From: Coriobacteriia bacterium
GTDB taxonomy: Bacteria; Actinomycetota; Coriobacteriia; Anaerosomatales; Anaerosomataceae
Assembly: GCA_030651765.1 (NCBI GenBank)
Contig: JAUSBY010000006.1
Location: 1-64,000, forward strand
Reading direction: 5' to 3'
DNA length: 64,000 nt
Part shown: piece after piece, positions 26,631-36,649 of the stretch
Layout: each line of letters starts with the position of its first letter
Position numbering within the stretch: the first letter of the stretch is position 1
Made by a program: the position numbers and the translations under genes
Notes under the pieces: model-generated
The model's database searches: none
What the model was told of the DNA's origin: nothing
What the model saw: the letters and a program-made list of their open reading frames with translations, nothing else

Positions 26631-26914
26631 CCTGTGACGGGGAGTAGTACTCCGGTCGGCACGGCATAGAGAGTCGGGGACGGTGGAATCCCGACGCGGG
26701 CGACCGGTAGGAATGGACCCTCGAGGCTCCGGGACAACAGCGCGATGCGCTTACTAGCCCCGGCGGACGCCCACCGATAGCGGGGACCGGGTATGAACGG
26801 CGGAAGGCGCGCCGGAGTACTGCAGGACGAGTGGCCGAACGGTCAAGAGCCGTCGGCAACAAGGGTGGTACCGCGGGAGCGTAGCTCTCGTCCCTTAGAG
26901 GACGAGGGCTTTTT
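26631..26914 (+). ncRNA. tryptophan T-box riboswitch (leader of trpE)
   Basis: The leader shows the T-box hallmarks in order. AGAGAG (26668-26673) and the stem I distal hairpin around GACGGTGGAA come first. The likely specifier UGG (Trp) follows at 26714-26716 within GAATGGACC. The conserved T-box AACAAGGGTGGTACCGCG starts at 26858, and an intrinsic terminator closes the element. Uncharged tRNA-Trp would pair with the specifier and the T-box bulge, form the antiterminator and allow transcription of the trp operon. The 5' boundary is approximate. The T-box call is firm; the specifier assignment is inferred from position and the downstream genes. Confidence 0.9.
26885..26914 (+). terminator. 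T-box regulated intrinsic terminator
   Basis: A 9-bp hairpin CTCTCGTCC / GGACGAGGG with a 6-nt loop is followed by CTTTTT. Its left arm directly follows the T-box antiterminator region, so the two structures can exclude each other. Confidence 0.88.
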
Positions 26915-26940
26915 GCGTTTTCTGCGGACCGGAAGGTGAG

Positions 26941-28545
26941 ATGCACGTGATAGTGCCGGGCAAAGACGAGTTCGTGCGGCTGGCGGCCGACCACGACGTG
27001 GTGCCGGTGGCGCGCGAGGTCTACGCGGACCTCACCACGCCGATCTCGGCGTTCATGGCGCTTGCCGAGGGAGCCGAGCACGCGTTCTTACTCGAGAGCG
27101 TCGTCGGCGGGGAGCGGCTCGGCCGCTACAGCTTCCTCGGCGTCGGGGACAGCGAGGTCGTGACCGCGCGCGGCAGCGAGGTCGTTGTGGAGAACGGCGG
27201 CGTGCACGGCGTCCGCGCCGACGATCCGCTCACGGTGGTGGCCGAGAGGCTGGCGGCCGGGCGTGTGGCGCGGGTGGCCGGACTGCCGCTGTTCGTCGGC
27301 GGAGCGGTCGGCTTCGTCGGCTACGAGGCCACGAGCGGATTCGAGCGCGTGCCCCGGCACGGCAACGACGAACTCGGCGTGCCGGACATGGTGTTCATGA
27401 CCGCCGACATGGTGGTGGCGTTCGACCACGCACGACGGGTGATGCAGGTGATCGCCCCGGTGCGTCCGGGCGGTGCGCCCGAACTCGCGTACGAGGCGGC
27501 GCTCAAGCGTATCGACTCGTGCCTCAGGCGGATCGACGAGGGGCCGCGTGGAGCAGAGCTCGGAGCGGTGGGTGTCACGCGTGAGGTTCCGCTGACCGAG
27601 CACACGTCGCGCGACGAGTTCATCGCGAGCGTTTCGGTCGCCAGGGAGCACATCGCTGCCGGCGACATCTTCCAGGTGGTGCTCTCGCAGCGGTTCAGCG
27701 CGCCGTACGAAGGCGACGGCCTCGACCTGTACCGCGTGCTGCGCGCCGTGAACCCGAGCCCGTACATGTTCTATGTCCGCACCCGCGACGTCACCCTCGT
27801 CGGCTCGAGCCCCGAGCCGCTCGTGCGCGTAGAGGGCGACGAGGTGCTCACGCGTCCGCTCGCCGGCACGCGTCCGCGTGGTGAAGACTCAGCCGAGGAC
27901 GGCCGGCTGCGAGCCGATCTGCTGGCCGACGAGAAGGAGCGTGCCGAGCACGTCATGCTCGTCGACCTCGGCCGCAACGACCTCGGGCGCGTCAGCGCTC
28001 CGGGCAGCGTGACCGTCGACGAGCTCATGGAGGTCGAGTACTACTCGCACGTGATGCATATCGTGAGCAACGTGACCGGCACCCTCGCTCCGGGCAAGGA
28101 CGCGTTCGACGCGTTGCGTGCGACGTTCCCGGCCGGTACGGTCTCCGGCGCACCCAAGGTCCGCGCGATGGAGATCATCGCCGACCTCGAGCCGGCCGCC
28201 CGTGGTCCGTACGCGGGGACGGTGGGCTACTTCGGTCTCGATGGCGCGATGGACATGTGCATCACGATCCGTACGTTCGTGCTCGCACACGGGCACGCAT
28301 ACCTGCAAAGCGGCGCGGGGATCGTGGCCGACAGCGATCCCGCGCGCGAATACGATGAGTGCCTGCACAAGGCTCGTGCGCTCCACCATGCGCTCGAGCT
28401 CGCGGCCGGGATGTCTGCGGGGGTGGCGGACTCCTCAAGGCGGACCGTTTCGCAGGCGGGGGAGCCGCGAAGCGGCGAGGGGCCCCGCCGAGTGATGTCC
28501 GCCGAGGAGTCCGCCACCCCCGCAGACCGGGGGGCCGGACGATGA
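26941..28545 (+). CDS. trpE: anthranilate synthase component I
   Basis: A 534-residue chorismate-utilising enzyme. The N-terminal part carries the feedback-binding LLESV (residues about 48-52, LESVVGGERLGRYSF). The catalytic part has IFQVVLSQRFSAP, RPLAGTRPRGE, the AGTVSGAPKVRAMEII block and GAGIVADSDPAREYDEC. TrpG is encoded as the N-terminal part of the next gene. The normal protein would end near residue 490 (HHALELAA). The last 44 residues are low-complexity and are encoded by a large palindromic element (28413-28527) that appears to have inserted in frame. The ATG follows GGAAGG. It overlaps trpGD by four bases. Confidence 0.95.
   Translation: MHVIVPGKDEFVRLAADHDVVPVAREVYADLTTPISAFMALAEGAEHAFLLESVVGGERLGRYSFLGVGDSEVVTARGSEVVVENGGVHGVRADDPLTVVAERLAAGRVARVAGLPLFVGGAVGFVGYEATSGFERVPRHGNDELGVPDMVFMTADMVVAFDHARRVMQVIAPVRPGGAPELAYEAALKRIDSCLRRIDEGPRGAELGAVGVTREVPLTEHTSRDEFIASVSVAREHIAAGDIFQVVLSQRFSAPYEGDGLDLYRVLRAVNPSPYMFYVRTRDVTLVGSSPEPLVRVEGDEVLTRPLAGTRPRGEDSAEDGRLRADLLADEKERAEHVMLVDLGRNDLGRVSAPGSVTVDELMEVEYYSHVMHIVSNVTGTLAPGKDAFDALRATFPAGTVSGAPKVRAMEIIADLEPAARGPYAGTVGYFGLDGAMDMCITIRTFVLAHGHAYLQSGAGIVADSDPAREYDECLHKARALHHALELAAGMSAGVADSSRRTVSQAGEPRSGEGPRRVMSAEESATPADRGAGR
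28413..28527. repeat. palindromic element inside the 3' end of trpE
   Basis: A perfect 24-bp inverted repeat pairs 28413-28436 with 28504-28527. After a 2-nt AA bulge the pairing continues for 7 bp (GGCGGAC 28439-28445 with GTCCGCC 28497-28503). Inside are GGCGGGG / CCCCGCC (28455-28461 with 28483-28489) and GCCGC-GAA-GCGGC (28464-28476). The whole 115 bp can fold into one long nested hairpin. It remains in frame with trpE and encodes its extra C-terminus. It resembles in-frame palindromic elements or a REP/MITE-like insertion. Confidence 0.85.
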
Positions 28546-30239
28546 TCCTCGTCATCGACAACTACGACTCGTTTACGTACAACCTGGTGCAACTCTTGGC
28601 GGCACTCGGTGCGGAAGTGAAGGTAGAGCGCAACGACGCGCTCTCGGCCGAGGACGTGCTCGCGCTCGGGCCCGCCGGCATCGTCATCTCGCCCGGCCCG
28701 GGAACGCCGGCCGACGCCGGCATCTCGGCCGACGTCGTGCGCGCCGCGGTCGAGGCGAGCGTGCCGGTACTCGGCGTCTGCCTCGGCCATCAGGTGATCG
28801 CCGAGGTCTTTGGCGGCACGGTGTGCCGCGCGCCGAAGCCGGTGCACGGCAAGACGGACGAGATCGTCCACGACGGGGTCGCGCTCTTCGCCGGTATCCC
28901 GAGCCCGTTCACGGCGACGCGCTATCACTCGTTGTGCGTCGAGGCCGATACCACCGCCGAGCCGATCGTCGTGCAGGCACGCAGCGCCGACGGCGTCATC
29001 CAGGGTGTGCGCCACCGCGATCTCCCGGTCTTCGGCGTGCAGTTCCACCCCGAGAGCGTGCTCACCCCCGAGGGCGCAAAGCTTCTCGCGAACTTCCTCG
29101 ATGTCTGTGGCGAGGTCCCGCTCGGTCGTGCTGCCGAGGAGGCGCCTGCCGCCATCGCCGCTATGGGTGGGACCGCGCGCTCATCGGCACGACTCGCCGA
29201 GGTCGTCACGATCGGCGGTGCCATCAGTCGGGTGACGCAGGGTGACGCGCTTGCCGAGGGCGAGGCCAGACTCGTGATGGGCCTGATCATGGACGGTGAG
29301 GCCACGCCCGCGCAGATATCGGCGCTCGTCGTCGGCATGCGGATGAAGGGCGAGACGGTCGACGAGATCGTGGGATTCGCCCGGGCGATGCGCGAGCGCG
29401 CTACGCCGGTGCGGCCGACCGTGGCGCGCTACATCGACACGTGCGGCACCGGAGGCGACGGGCTGCACACCTTCAATGTCTCGACGACCACGGCGCTCGT
29501 GGTGGCAGGCGCGGGTGTGCCGGTTGCCAAGCACGGCAACCGCGCGGTGTCCTCCTCGGCGGGTAGCGCCGACGTGCTCGAGGCGCTCGGTGTGGACATC
29601 ACACTCGACGCCGCCGGCATGGCGCGCTGCATCGACGAGTGCGGCATCGGGTTTCTGTTCGCGCAGTCGCTGCACGCGTCCATGCGTCACGCCGGCGTCC
29701 CGCGCCGGGAGATCGGCATCCGCACGGTCTTCAACATCTTGGGCCCGCTCACGAACCCGGCCGGCGCGTCGCGACAGCTCCTCGGCGTCTACGATGCGCG
29801 TCTCGCGCCGGTGATGGCCGAGGTGGCCGGGAGGCTCGGTGCCGAGCGTGTGCTCGTCGTCAACGGTCATCCGGGCATGGACGAGGTCTCGGCAAGCGGG
29901 CCGACCACCGTTGCGGACTACGATGCGGCCGTCGGCGATGTTCGCACCTACGAGATAGCGCCCGAGGAGGTCGGCATCGCGCGCTCGACGATCGCCGAGA
30001 TCGCGGGCGGGGACGCGCAGGCCAATGCGGCGCTCGTGCGTGCGGTGCTTGCGGGAGAGCATGGCGCGCGTCGCGATGTGGTGCTCATGAACGCCGCTGC
30101 GGCGCTGCTCGTCGCAGGCGAGGTCGCGGACCTCGCTGCGGGTGTCGTTCTGGCTCGGGAATCGATCGACTCGGAGCGTGCGCTCCAAACGCTCGAGCAG
30201 CTCGTTGTCGTGAGCAGACGCCTGGGGAGCGCGTCATGA
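28542..30239 (+). CDS. trpGD: anthranilate synthase glutaminase / anthranilate phosphoribosyltransferase fusion
   Basis: A 565-residue fusion. Residues 1-190 are TrpG, a class I glutamine amidotransferase with C80 in LGVCLGHQVI and the His-Glu pair in VQFHPESV. After a short alanine-rich linker, residues about 215-565 are TrpD, with YIDTCGTGGDG, NVSTTTALV, KHGNRAVSSSAGSADVLEALG and FNILGPLTNPA. The two activities supply ammonia to TrpE and attach phosphoribose to anthranilate. The ATG overlaps the trpE stop. Fusions of this order are known in several phyla. Confidence 0.95.
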   Translation: MILVIDNYDSFTYNLVQLLAALGAEVKVERNDALSAEDVLALGPAGIVISPGPGTPADAGISADVVRAAVEASVPVLGVCLGHQVIAEVFGGTVCRAPKPVHGKTDEIVHDGVALFAGIPSPFTATRYHSLCVEADTTAEPIVVQARSADGVIQGVRHRDLPVFGVQFHPESVLTPEGAKLLANFLDVCGEVPLGRAAEEAPAAIAAMGGTARSSARLAEVVTIGGAISRVTQGDALAEGEARLVMGLIMDGEATPAQISALVVGMRMKGETVDEIVGFARAMRERATPVRPTVARYIDTCGTGGDGLHTFNVSTTTALVVAGAGVPVAKHGNRAVSSSAGSADVLEALGVDITLDAAGMARCIDECGIGFLFAQSLHASMRHAGVPRREIGIRTVFNILGPLTNPAGASRQLLGVYDARLAPVMAEVAGRLGAERVLVVNGHPGMDEVSASGPTTVADYDAAVGDVRTYEIAPEEVGIARSTIAEIAGGDAQANAALVRAVLAGEHGARRDVVLMNAAAALLVAGEVADLAAGVVLARESIDSERALQTLEQLVVVSRRLGSAS

Positions 30240-31033
30240 ACTTCCTCGAGACGATGATGGCGCGCAGGCGCGAGCGCATCGCAGCCGAGTACGGCGGCCT
30301 CTCGGCGGCCGACCGGGAGCGGCTCGCATGCTGCGCCAGGCCGCCGCGCGACTTCCCGGCAGCGTTGCGTGACCGGCTCGATGTCGCCGTGATCGCCGAG
30401 GTCAAGAAGGCGTCGCCGAGTGCGGGCCCGATCGCGCCCGACTGCGACGCGTCCACACAGGCGCTGCACTACCAGGACGGCGGAGCGGCCGCGATCTCGG
30501 TGCTCACCGAGCCCGAGTACTTCGGTGGCTCGTTCACCGACCTTTCGGATGTGGCCGACGCCGTTGACGTGCCGGTGCTCTGCAAGGACTTCATCGTCGA
30601 CCCCGTGCAGCTGTTCGTGGCGCGCGGTCACGGCGCGGATGCGGTCCTGCTCATGGTGAGCGTACTCGGGCACCTTACGGGGGACTTTGCGGACACTGCC
30701 GAGACCCTCGGGCTCACGCCGCTCGTGGAGGTGGCCACCGCCGAGGAACTGACGATCGCGCTCGGCGTCCGATCCGGTGTCATCGCGGTCAACAGCCGCG
30801 ACCTGCGCACGCTCGAGGTAGACCCGGCGCGAGCCGCCGGGGTGCTCGAAGAGGCGCGTCGGTTCGATGCGACGCTCGTTGCGGCAAGCGGTATGAAGAC
30901 CCGTGCCGATGTGGAGGCTGCGGCGGACGCGGGTGCGGATGCGGTGCTCGTCGGCGAGACGCTCATGCGCTCGCCGTTTCCTGAAGACGTACTGGCAGAT
31001 CTGACCGGTGTGAGGAAAGGGGTACGGAAATGA
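30236..31033 (+). CDS. trpC: indole-3-glycerol phosphate synthase
   Basis: A 265-residue TIM barrel. Catalytic residues sit in VIAEVKKASPS, LTEPEYFGGS, VLCKDFIVDPVQ and AVNSRDLRTLEVD. It closes the indole ring by decarboxylating the anthranilate-derived ribulotide. The ATG overlaps the trpGD stop by four bases; the open frame further upstream belongs to the overlapping trpGD region. Confidence 0.95.
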   Translation: MNFLETMMARRRERIAAEYGGLSAADRERLACCARPPRDFPAALRDRLDVAVIAEVKKASPSAGPIAPDCDASTQALHYQDGGAAAISVLTEPEYFGGSFTDLSDVADAVDVPVLCKDFIVDPVQLFVARGHGADAVLLMVSVLGHLTGDFADTAETLGLTPLVEVATAEELTIALGVRSGVIAVNSRDLRTLEVDPARAAGVLEEARRFDATLVAASGMKTRADVEAAADAGADAVLVGETLMRSPFPEDVLADLTGVRKGVRK

Positions 31034-32388
31034 GCGACAAGACGAGGTTTGGACTGGACGAGACCAGGATCCCTGAGGCCTGGTACAACATCATGCCCGA
31101 TCTCAAGAACCCGCCGGCGCCGCCCAAGGTGGTCGCGCCCGACGGCACCGAGCTCACCATGGATCAGATCGGCGAGCGGCTCGCCATGATCTTCCCGATG
31201 GAGTGCATCAAACAGGAGATGTCACCGGATCGCTGGATCGACATCCCCGGCGCCGTCATCGACGTCTACAAGACGTATCGCCCGTCGCCGCTGCTTCGTG
31301 CACGGCAACTCGAGCGCGTCTTGGGTCTGCCCGCGGGCGTCAAGATCTTCTACAAGTACGAGGGCGTGAGCCCGGCTGGCTCGCACAAGCCCAACACCGC
31401 GATCCCGCAGGCCTACTACAACAAGCAGGAGGGCATCACCAAGATCTCCACCGAGACGGGCGCGGGCCAGTGGGGTAGCGCGCTTTCAATCGCCGGCGCG
31501 CTGTACGGCATCGACGTCGAGGTCTTCATGGTCGGCGTCAGCTACGACCAGAAGCCGTACCGCCGCATCCTCATGGAGACCTACGGCGGCACGGTGCACA
31601 AGTCACCGAGCAACCTCACCGACGCCGGGCGTCACGTGCTGGCGATGGACCCGGACTCCACCGGTTCGCTCGGTATCGCGATCTCCGAGGCCGTCGAGGT
31701 CGCGATCAAGGATCCGGGCACGCACTACTCGCTCGGCAGCGTGCTCAACCACGTGTGCCTGCACCAGACCATCATCGGCCAGGAGTCCATCGAGCAGATG
31801 GCACTCGCCGAGGAGGAGCCCGACGTCGTCATCGGGTGCGTTGGCGGCGGTTCGAACTTCGCCGGCATCGCCTTCCCGTACTACCACCGCAAGCTCGAGG
31901 GCAAGAGCAACGCGCGCCTGCTGGCGGTCGAGCCAAAGGCGTGCCCGACGCTCACCGCCGGCGAGTACCGCTACGACCTGGGCGACGAGGCTGGCATGAC
32001 GCCGCAGATGCTCATGTACACGCTCGGTCATGACTTCGTCCCGGCCGGTATTCACGCGGGTGGCCTGCGCTACCACGGCGATTCGCCGCTGGTATCGCAG
32101 CTTGTACACGAGGGCGAGGTCGAGGCCGTTGCCGTCGACCAGACCGCATGCTTCGATGCTGCCGTGCAGTTCGCACGTGCCGAGGGCATTCTGCCCGCGC
32201 CGGAGAGCAGCCATGCGATTCTCGCGGCAATCAACGAGGCCAAGGCCGCCCAGGCGGCAGGCGAGGACAAGGTCATCCTGTTCAACCTCTCCGGTCACGG
32301 GCACTTCGATCTCGCCGCCTACGAGGCGTACAACGCTGGCGATCTCGTGGACTACGACTTCGCCGCCGGCACGACCCTCGAGGAGTAG
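31030..32388 (+). CDS. trpB2: tryptophan synthase beta chain 2 (TrpB2 type)
   Basis: A 452-residue PLP enzyme of the TrpB2 group, longer than TrpB1 at the N-terminus. It starts with RFGLDETRIPEAWYNIMPDL, and the PLP lysine is K120 in GSHKPNTAIPQ. TrpB2 proteins make tryptophan from indole and serine (or phosphoserine in some archaea) and interact poorly with TrpA. The same operon also has a conventional trpB next to trpA, so this copy may salvage free indole. Its start overlaps the trpC stop. Confidence 0.92.
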   Translation: MSDKTRFGLDETRIPEAWYNIMPDLKNPPAPPKVVAPDGTELTMDQIGERLAMIFPMECIKQEMSPDRWIDIPGAVIDVYKTYRPSPLLRARQLERVLGLPAGVKIFYKYEGVSPAGSHKPNTAIPQAYYNKQEGITKISTETGAGQWGSALSIAGALYGIDVEVFMVGVSYDQKPYRRILMETYGGTVHKSPSNLTDAGRHVLAMDPDSTGSLGIAISEAVEVAIKDPGTHYSLGSVLNHVCLHQTIIGQESIEQMALAEEEPDVVIGCVGGGSNFAGIAFPYYHRKLEGKSNARLLAVEPKACPTLTAGEYRYDLGDEAGMTPQMLMYTLGHDFVPAGIHAGGLRYHGDSPLVSQLVHEGEVEAVAVDQTACFDAAVQFARAEGILPAPESSHAILAAINEAKAAQAAGEDKVILFNLSGHGHFDLAAYEAYNAGDLVDYDFAAGTTLEE

Positions 32389-32389
32389 C

Positions 32390-33029
32390 ATGCGTCGCAC
32401 GCGCATCAAGATCTGCGGGCTCACGAGGCCGGAGGATACCGCCGCCGCGGTGTCCTCCGGCGCTGACGCTCTCGGCGTGCTCCTGGCGCCGTCCAAGCGG
32501 CGGCTGACGCTCGAGCAGGCGGAAGCGGTCTTCGCCGACGTGCCGCCACTTGTGGCGCGCATCGGGGTGTTCCGCGATGCCACCGCAGATGAGGTGTGGG
32601 AGGCGGTCGCGCGCCTGGGTCTCACGGCCGTGCAGTTCCACGGCGACGAGGCGCCGGAGACCTGCGTCGCTGCCCCGGTGCCGGTCGTCAAGACGGTCGG
32701 TATCGGGCCGCCTGATGGGCCGCTGGCCGATCTGGATCGGTACCGCGGGTCGGTGGCGGCGTTCCTGCTCGACACCGTTGTAGGTGGCGCGAGCGGTGGC
32801 ACCGGCGTCACCTTCGACTGGTACGATGTGGCCGGCCGTCTGCCGGACTGGGCGCCGGTGATCGTCGCCGGGGGCCTGGGCCCGCACAATGTTGCCGAGG
32901 CGATCCGCGTGCTCACGCCGTATGCGGTGGATGTGTGCAGCGGTGTGGAGATCTCACCCGGAGTCAAGGACCACGCGATGATCGATTCGTTGTGTGCGGC
33001 CGTTCGTGCTGCCGACCTGGAGGTTGCCG

Positions 33030-33037
<8 letters not shown>
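32390..33037 (+). CDS. trpF: phosphoribosylanthranilate isomerase
   Basis: A 215-residue TIM barrel with the catalytic cysteine in [12 protein letters not shown] and the VQFHGDE and [11 protein letters not shown]-type strand motifs (here [16 protein letters not shown]). The Amadori product feeds TrpC. The ATG follows GAGGAG inside the end of trpB2. It overlaps trpB by 8 bp. Confidence 0.95.
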
Positions 33038-34257
<1,220 letters not shown>

Positions 34258-34265
<8 letters not shown>

Positions 34266-35055
34266 CACACCCTCTCGCCTTGCGGACGCGTTTCCGGCAG
34301 ACCGGGCAGCCCTCATCACGTACCTGATGGCGGGGTATCCGGACCGCGCGACATCGCTGGCGTCGCTTCGCGCAGCTGCGGGCGCGGGTGCCGACGTGAT
34401 CGAGCTCGGCGTGCCCTACGGCGATCCGCTCGCCGACGGGCCGGTGATCGCCGAGGCGGCGAAGGTCGCGCGCGAGCAGTCCGGCGGCTTCGGGCTTGCC
34501 GAGTCGATCGCGCTGGCCGCCGAGTTCATCGGCCCGGACGAGGCGGGCGCCATGCCGCCCGTCGTCCTGATGACCTATCTCAACCCGATGATGCGGTTCG
34601 GCCTGCCCGGGGCGGCCGATGAGATGCGCCGCGCGGGCGTCGCGGGCGTCATCGTCCCCGACATGCCGCCGGAGGCCGCCCGCGCGTGGCTGACGGTTTC
34701 CTCCGGGATCGACACAGTGTTCCTTGCCGCGCCCACATCCACCGACGAACGTCTCGCGGTCGTGGCGGGCGCGTCGGGGGGCTTCGTGTACTGCGTGAGC
34801 AGCACCGGGGTGACCGGCGAGCGTGCCGAGATCGCATCAGGCCTGGGCGAGTTGGTGGGGCGCATCCGCGCGCACACGGCCCTGCCGGTGGCCGTCGGCT
34901 TCGGGGTGAGCACCCCTGAGCAGGCCGCCGAGGTCGCGCGCATCGCCGATGGTGTCATCGTCGGCAGCGCGATCGTGAAGCGGCAGCGGGACGCGGCTGC
35001 GGTTGCCGAGCTGGTCGGCGAGCTCCGTAGCGCGGTCGGTGGCGGCGAAGCCTGA
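34258..35055 (+). CDS. trpA: tryptophan synthase alpha chain
   Basis: A 265-residue TIM barrel with catalytic glutamate and aspartate in [18 protein letters not shown] and the loop [11 protein letters not shown]. It releases indole from indole-3-glycerol phosphate into the TrpB tunnel. The GTG at 34258 overlaps trpB. This is the last gene of the trp operon; the next genes are on the opposite strand and no obvious terminator hairpin was seen in the 17-bp gap. Confidence 0.95.
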
Positions 35056-35072
35056 ACCGGACCAGACCCCCG

Positions 35073-35738
35073 TCAGTCGAGACCGAACCAGGCTCTCCAG
35101 ACCGCGAGGTTCGGATCGCGCGCCGCGCTCGGTGAGTCGACAGCCAGCTCCCGCGCGACCCGGTCTCCGAGGCCGAACAGCACCGCGTATGCGAGGTAGG
35201 GACCCCAGAGCTCGATCGCGAGCGTGGGTTCGTCGTCAAGTGTCCCGAAGTCCTTGAGGAACCGCTGGAAGGCCGCGTGCTCGCGTCGGGCTGTGGCGCC
35301 TGCCGGCGTGAGCGCCCCGTCGCGCATCAGGCCGAGCGTCTCAGCGCGGGAGCCGACTGCCCGTTGCCAGTCGGCGACACCGGCCCTGAACCACCGTGGG
35401 CGCTTCCTGATGGCCGCCTGCAGGTCGGGAAGCGACAGCGCGCCGGGGCCGCCCGGTGCACCGAATAGCAGAGCAATCAGTCCCTGGTCGAGCGGGTCGA
35501 GCCCCTCCCAGCGCTCGGGCACGGGTCGGAGTTCGAGCACGCCGATATCGTGCGCCGATGCGATCGTGGTCACCCGGCGCGTGCTGCTGCGCGCTACCAG
35601 GGCTCCGTCCGCCACAAGAAGCAGTACGCTGGCGAGGATCTCTCGCGCACCGATGCGGCCGCGGCGGGCGAGGCATCCGACGACGGCCGGGTGCAGGTCA
35701 GGGGGTTCCCTCAGGTAGCGCGGGGCGCTGGTGGCCAT
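35073..35738 (-). CDS. DUF2207-like C-terminal domain protein
   Basis: A 221-residue protein beginning MATSAPRYLREPPDLHPAV. The start matches the segment that follows the second membrane helix in DUF2207 membrane proteins (a Leu-rich entry, then a winged-helix-like domain, here ILASVLLLVADGALVARSS). The N-terminal extracellular domain and both membrane helices of that family are absent, and I see no transmembrane segment. It is either a truncated relative or a free-standing soluble version. It lies 17 bp after the upstream minus-strand gene, with which it is probably transcribed. Function unknown. Confidence 0.6.
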   Translation of the reverse strand: MATSAPRYLREPPDLHPAVVGCLARRGRIGAREILASVLLLVADGALVARSSTRRVTTIASAHDIGVLELRPVPERWEGLDPLDQGLIALLFGAPGGPGALSLPDLQAAIRKRPRWFRAGVADWQRAVGSRAETLGLMRDGALTPAGATARREHAAFQRFLKDFGTLDDEPTLAIELWGPYLAYAVLFGLGDRVARELAVDSPSAARDPNLAVWRAWFGLD

Positions 35739-35755
35739 CGGTCGCAGCCGGCCTC

Positions 35756-36370
35756 TCAGTCGTCGTCGTTGTCGATCTCTCGCTTGACCTCTTTGGCGAA
35801 CATGAGGTTCTTTCGCGCCAGCGCCCAGTCGGGTCTGGCGTGCGTGCGCTGCCAGGCCTCCCAGACCTCCGGCAGCCACGCCTCCGTGAGATACGTGAGC
35901 CACTCGGCGTTCCACACGTTGCCGTGCGCAGCGTACCGTCCGCGAGTGAGGATGCCCGCCTCGACGAACTCGGCGGAGACGTTGTCGAGGAAGGCGACGA
36001 ATGGCGCGGTGTCGGCTGGCAGCAGACGGCTTGCCAGCGAGGGCAGATCCGCGTCCACCCATCCGGTCGCCTCAAGGAATCGGCCTGAGAGTCCCGGTGC
36101 GCCGGAGTATACGGCGCGCACCATGATCACCTGTTGGTTCGCGAAGCCGATCTTGCGTGAGTCCTGCCACAGCTGCGCGTAGTTGTTCGCCTCGAGCCAG
36201 TCCAGCGTGCAGCCGAGGATCCCCGGCGCCAGCTCGCGGTGGTCGACCAGGTGGCTCTGGGGCGAGGGATAGCCGTACATGATGCCTGCCTTCGGCAGCA
36301 GCCGACCCGCGCACAGGTACGTTTTCGCTCCGATCGAGAACTCGAAACCGTTCGGCGTCTCGACGGCCAT
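35756..36370 (-). CDS. uncharacterised protein, possibly LemA/DUF2207-associated
   Basis: This 204-residue soluble protein starts MAVETPNGFEFSIGAKTYLC, has a tryptophan- and alanine-rich middle, and ends in an acidic tail (KREIDNDDD). I do not recognise the family. GGGGGG lies 4 bases before the ATG. It is the first gene of a two-gene minus-strand unit with the DUF2207-like gene and has a TACAAT -10 element about 27 bases upstream. The association with LemA-type systems is only a guess from the partner gene. Confidence 0.55.
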   Translation of the reverse strand: MAVETPNGFEFSIGAKTYLCAGRLLPKAGIMYGYPSPQSHLVDHRELAPGILGCTLDWLEANNYAQLWQDSRKIGFANQQVIMVRAVYSGAPGLSGRFLEATGWVDADLPSLASRLLPADTAPFVAFLDNVSAEFVEAGILTRGRYAAHGNVWNAEWLTYLTEAWLPEVWEAWQRTHARPDWALARKNLMFAKEVKREIDNDDD

Positions 36371-36396
36371 GGCGCCCCCCTTCATCGCTCGTGGGG

Positions 36397-36402
36397 ATTG
36401 TA
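36397..36402 (-). promoter_or_regulatory. -10 element for the minus-strand pair
   Basis: Read on the minus strand this is TACAAT, inside a short palindrome GTGGG / CCCAC (36391-36407). The -35 region is unclear. Confidence 0.4.
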
Positions 36403-36613
36403 CCCACAAGGCTGGGCGCGGGGCGGATGCTGACCGCGCGTCGCCCCCCAGCCGCCGCTCGTCGGGACCGCATTGTCGGCCAGCCAGCACCAGGAGTAGC
36501 GTGAGGGCTGTCCGTTCGCGCGGTGACGATATCTGTCCGCAGCCTTCGTCGTCCCACCCTCGCAGCCATCCGCGCGCACGAGACCGTACTCGGCGATGGG
36601 GTTGTGCGGTTTG

Positions 36614-36631
36614 TGGCGCTCTTCAGCGCCA
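36614..36631 (+). promoter_or_regulatory. leader hairpin before the giant surface protease gene
   Basis: A perfect 7-bp stem TGGCGCT / AGCGCCA closes a CTTC tetraloop, a stable fold, immediately before the GAGAGGGGGAGG ribosome-binding site. It could protect the mRNA or modulate translation. The rest of 36408-36613 holds no gene or clear promoter that I can support. Confidence 0.45.
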
Positions 36632-36649
36632 GGCGAGAGGGGGAGGCGC

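Noticed and set aside
36408-36649. Possible cyclic-di-GMP riboswitch before the surface protease gene
   Set aside because: I looked for the conserved core (CACGCACAGGGCAAACC type) and did not find it. Only a simple hairpin is visible.
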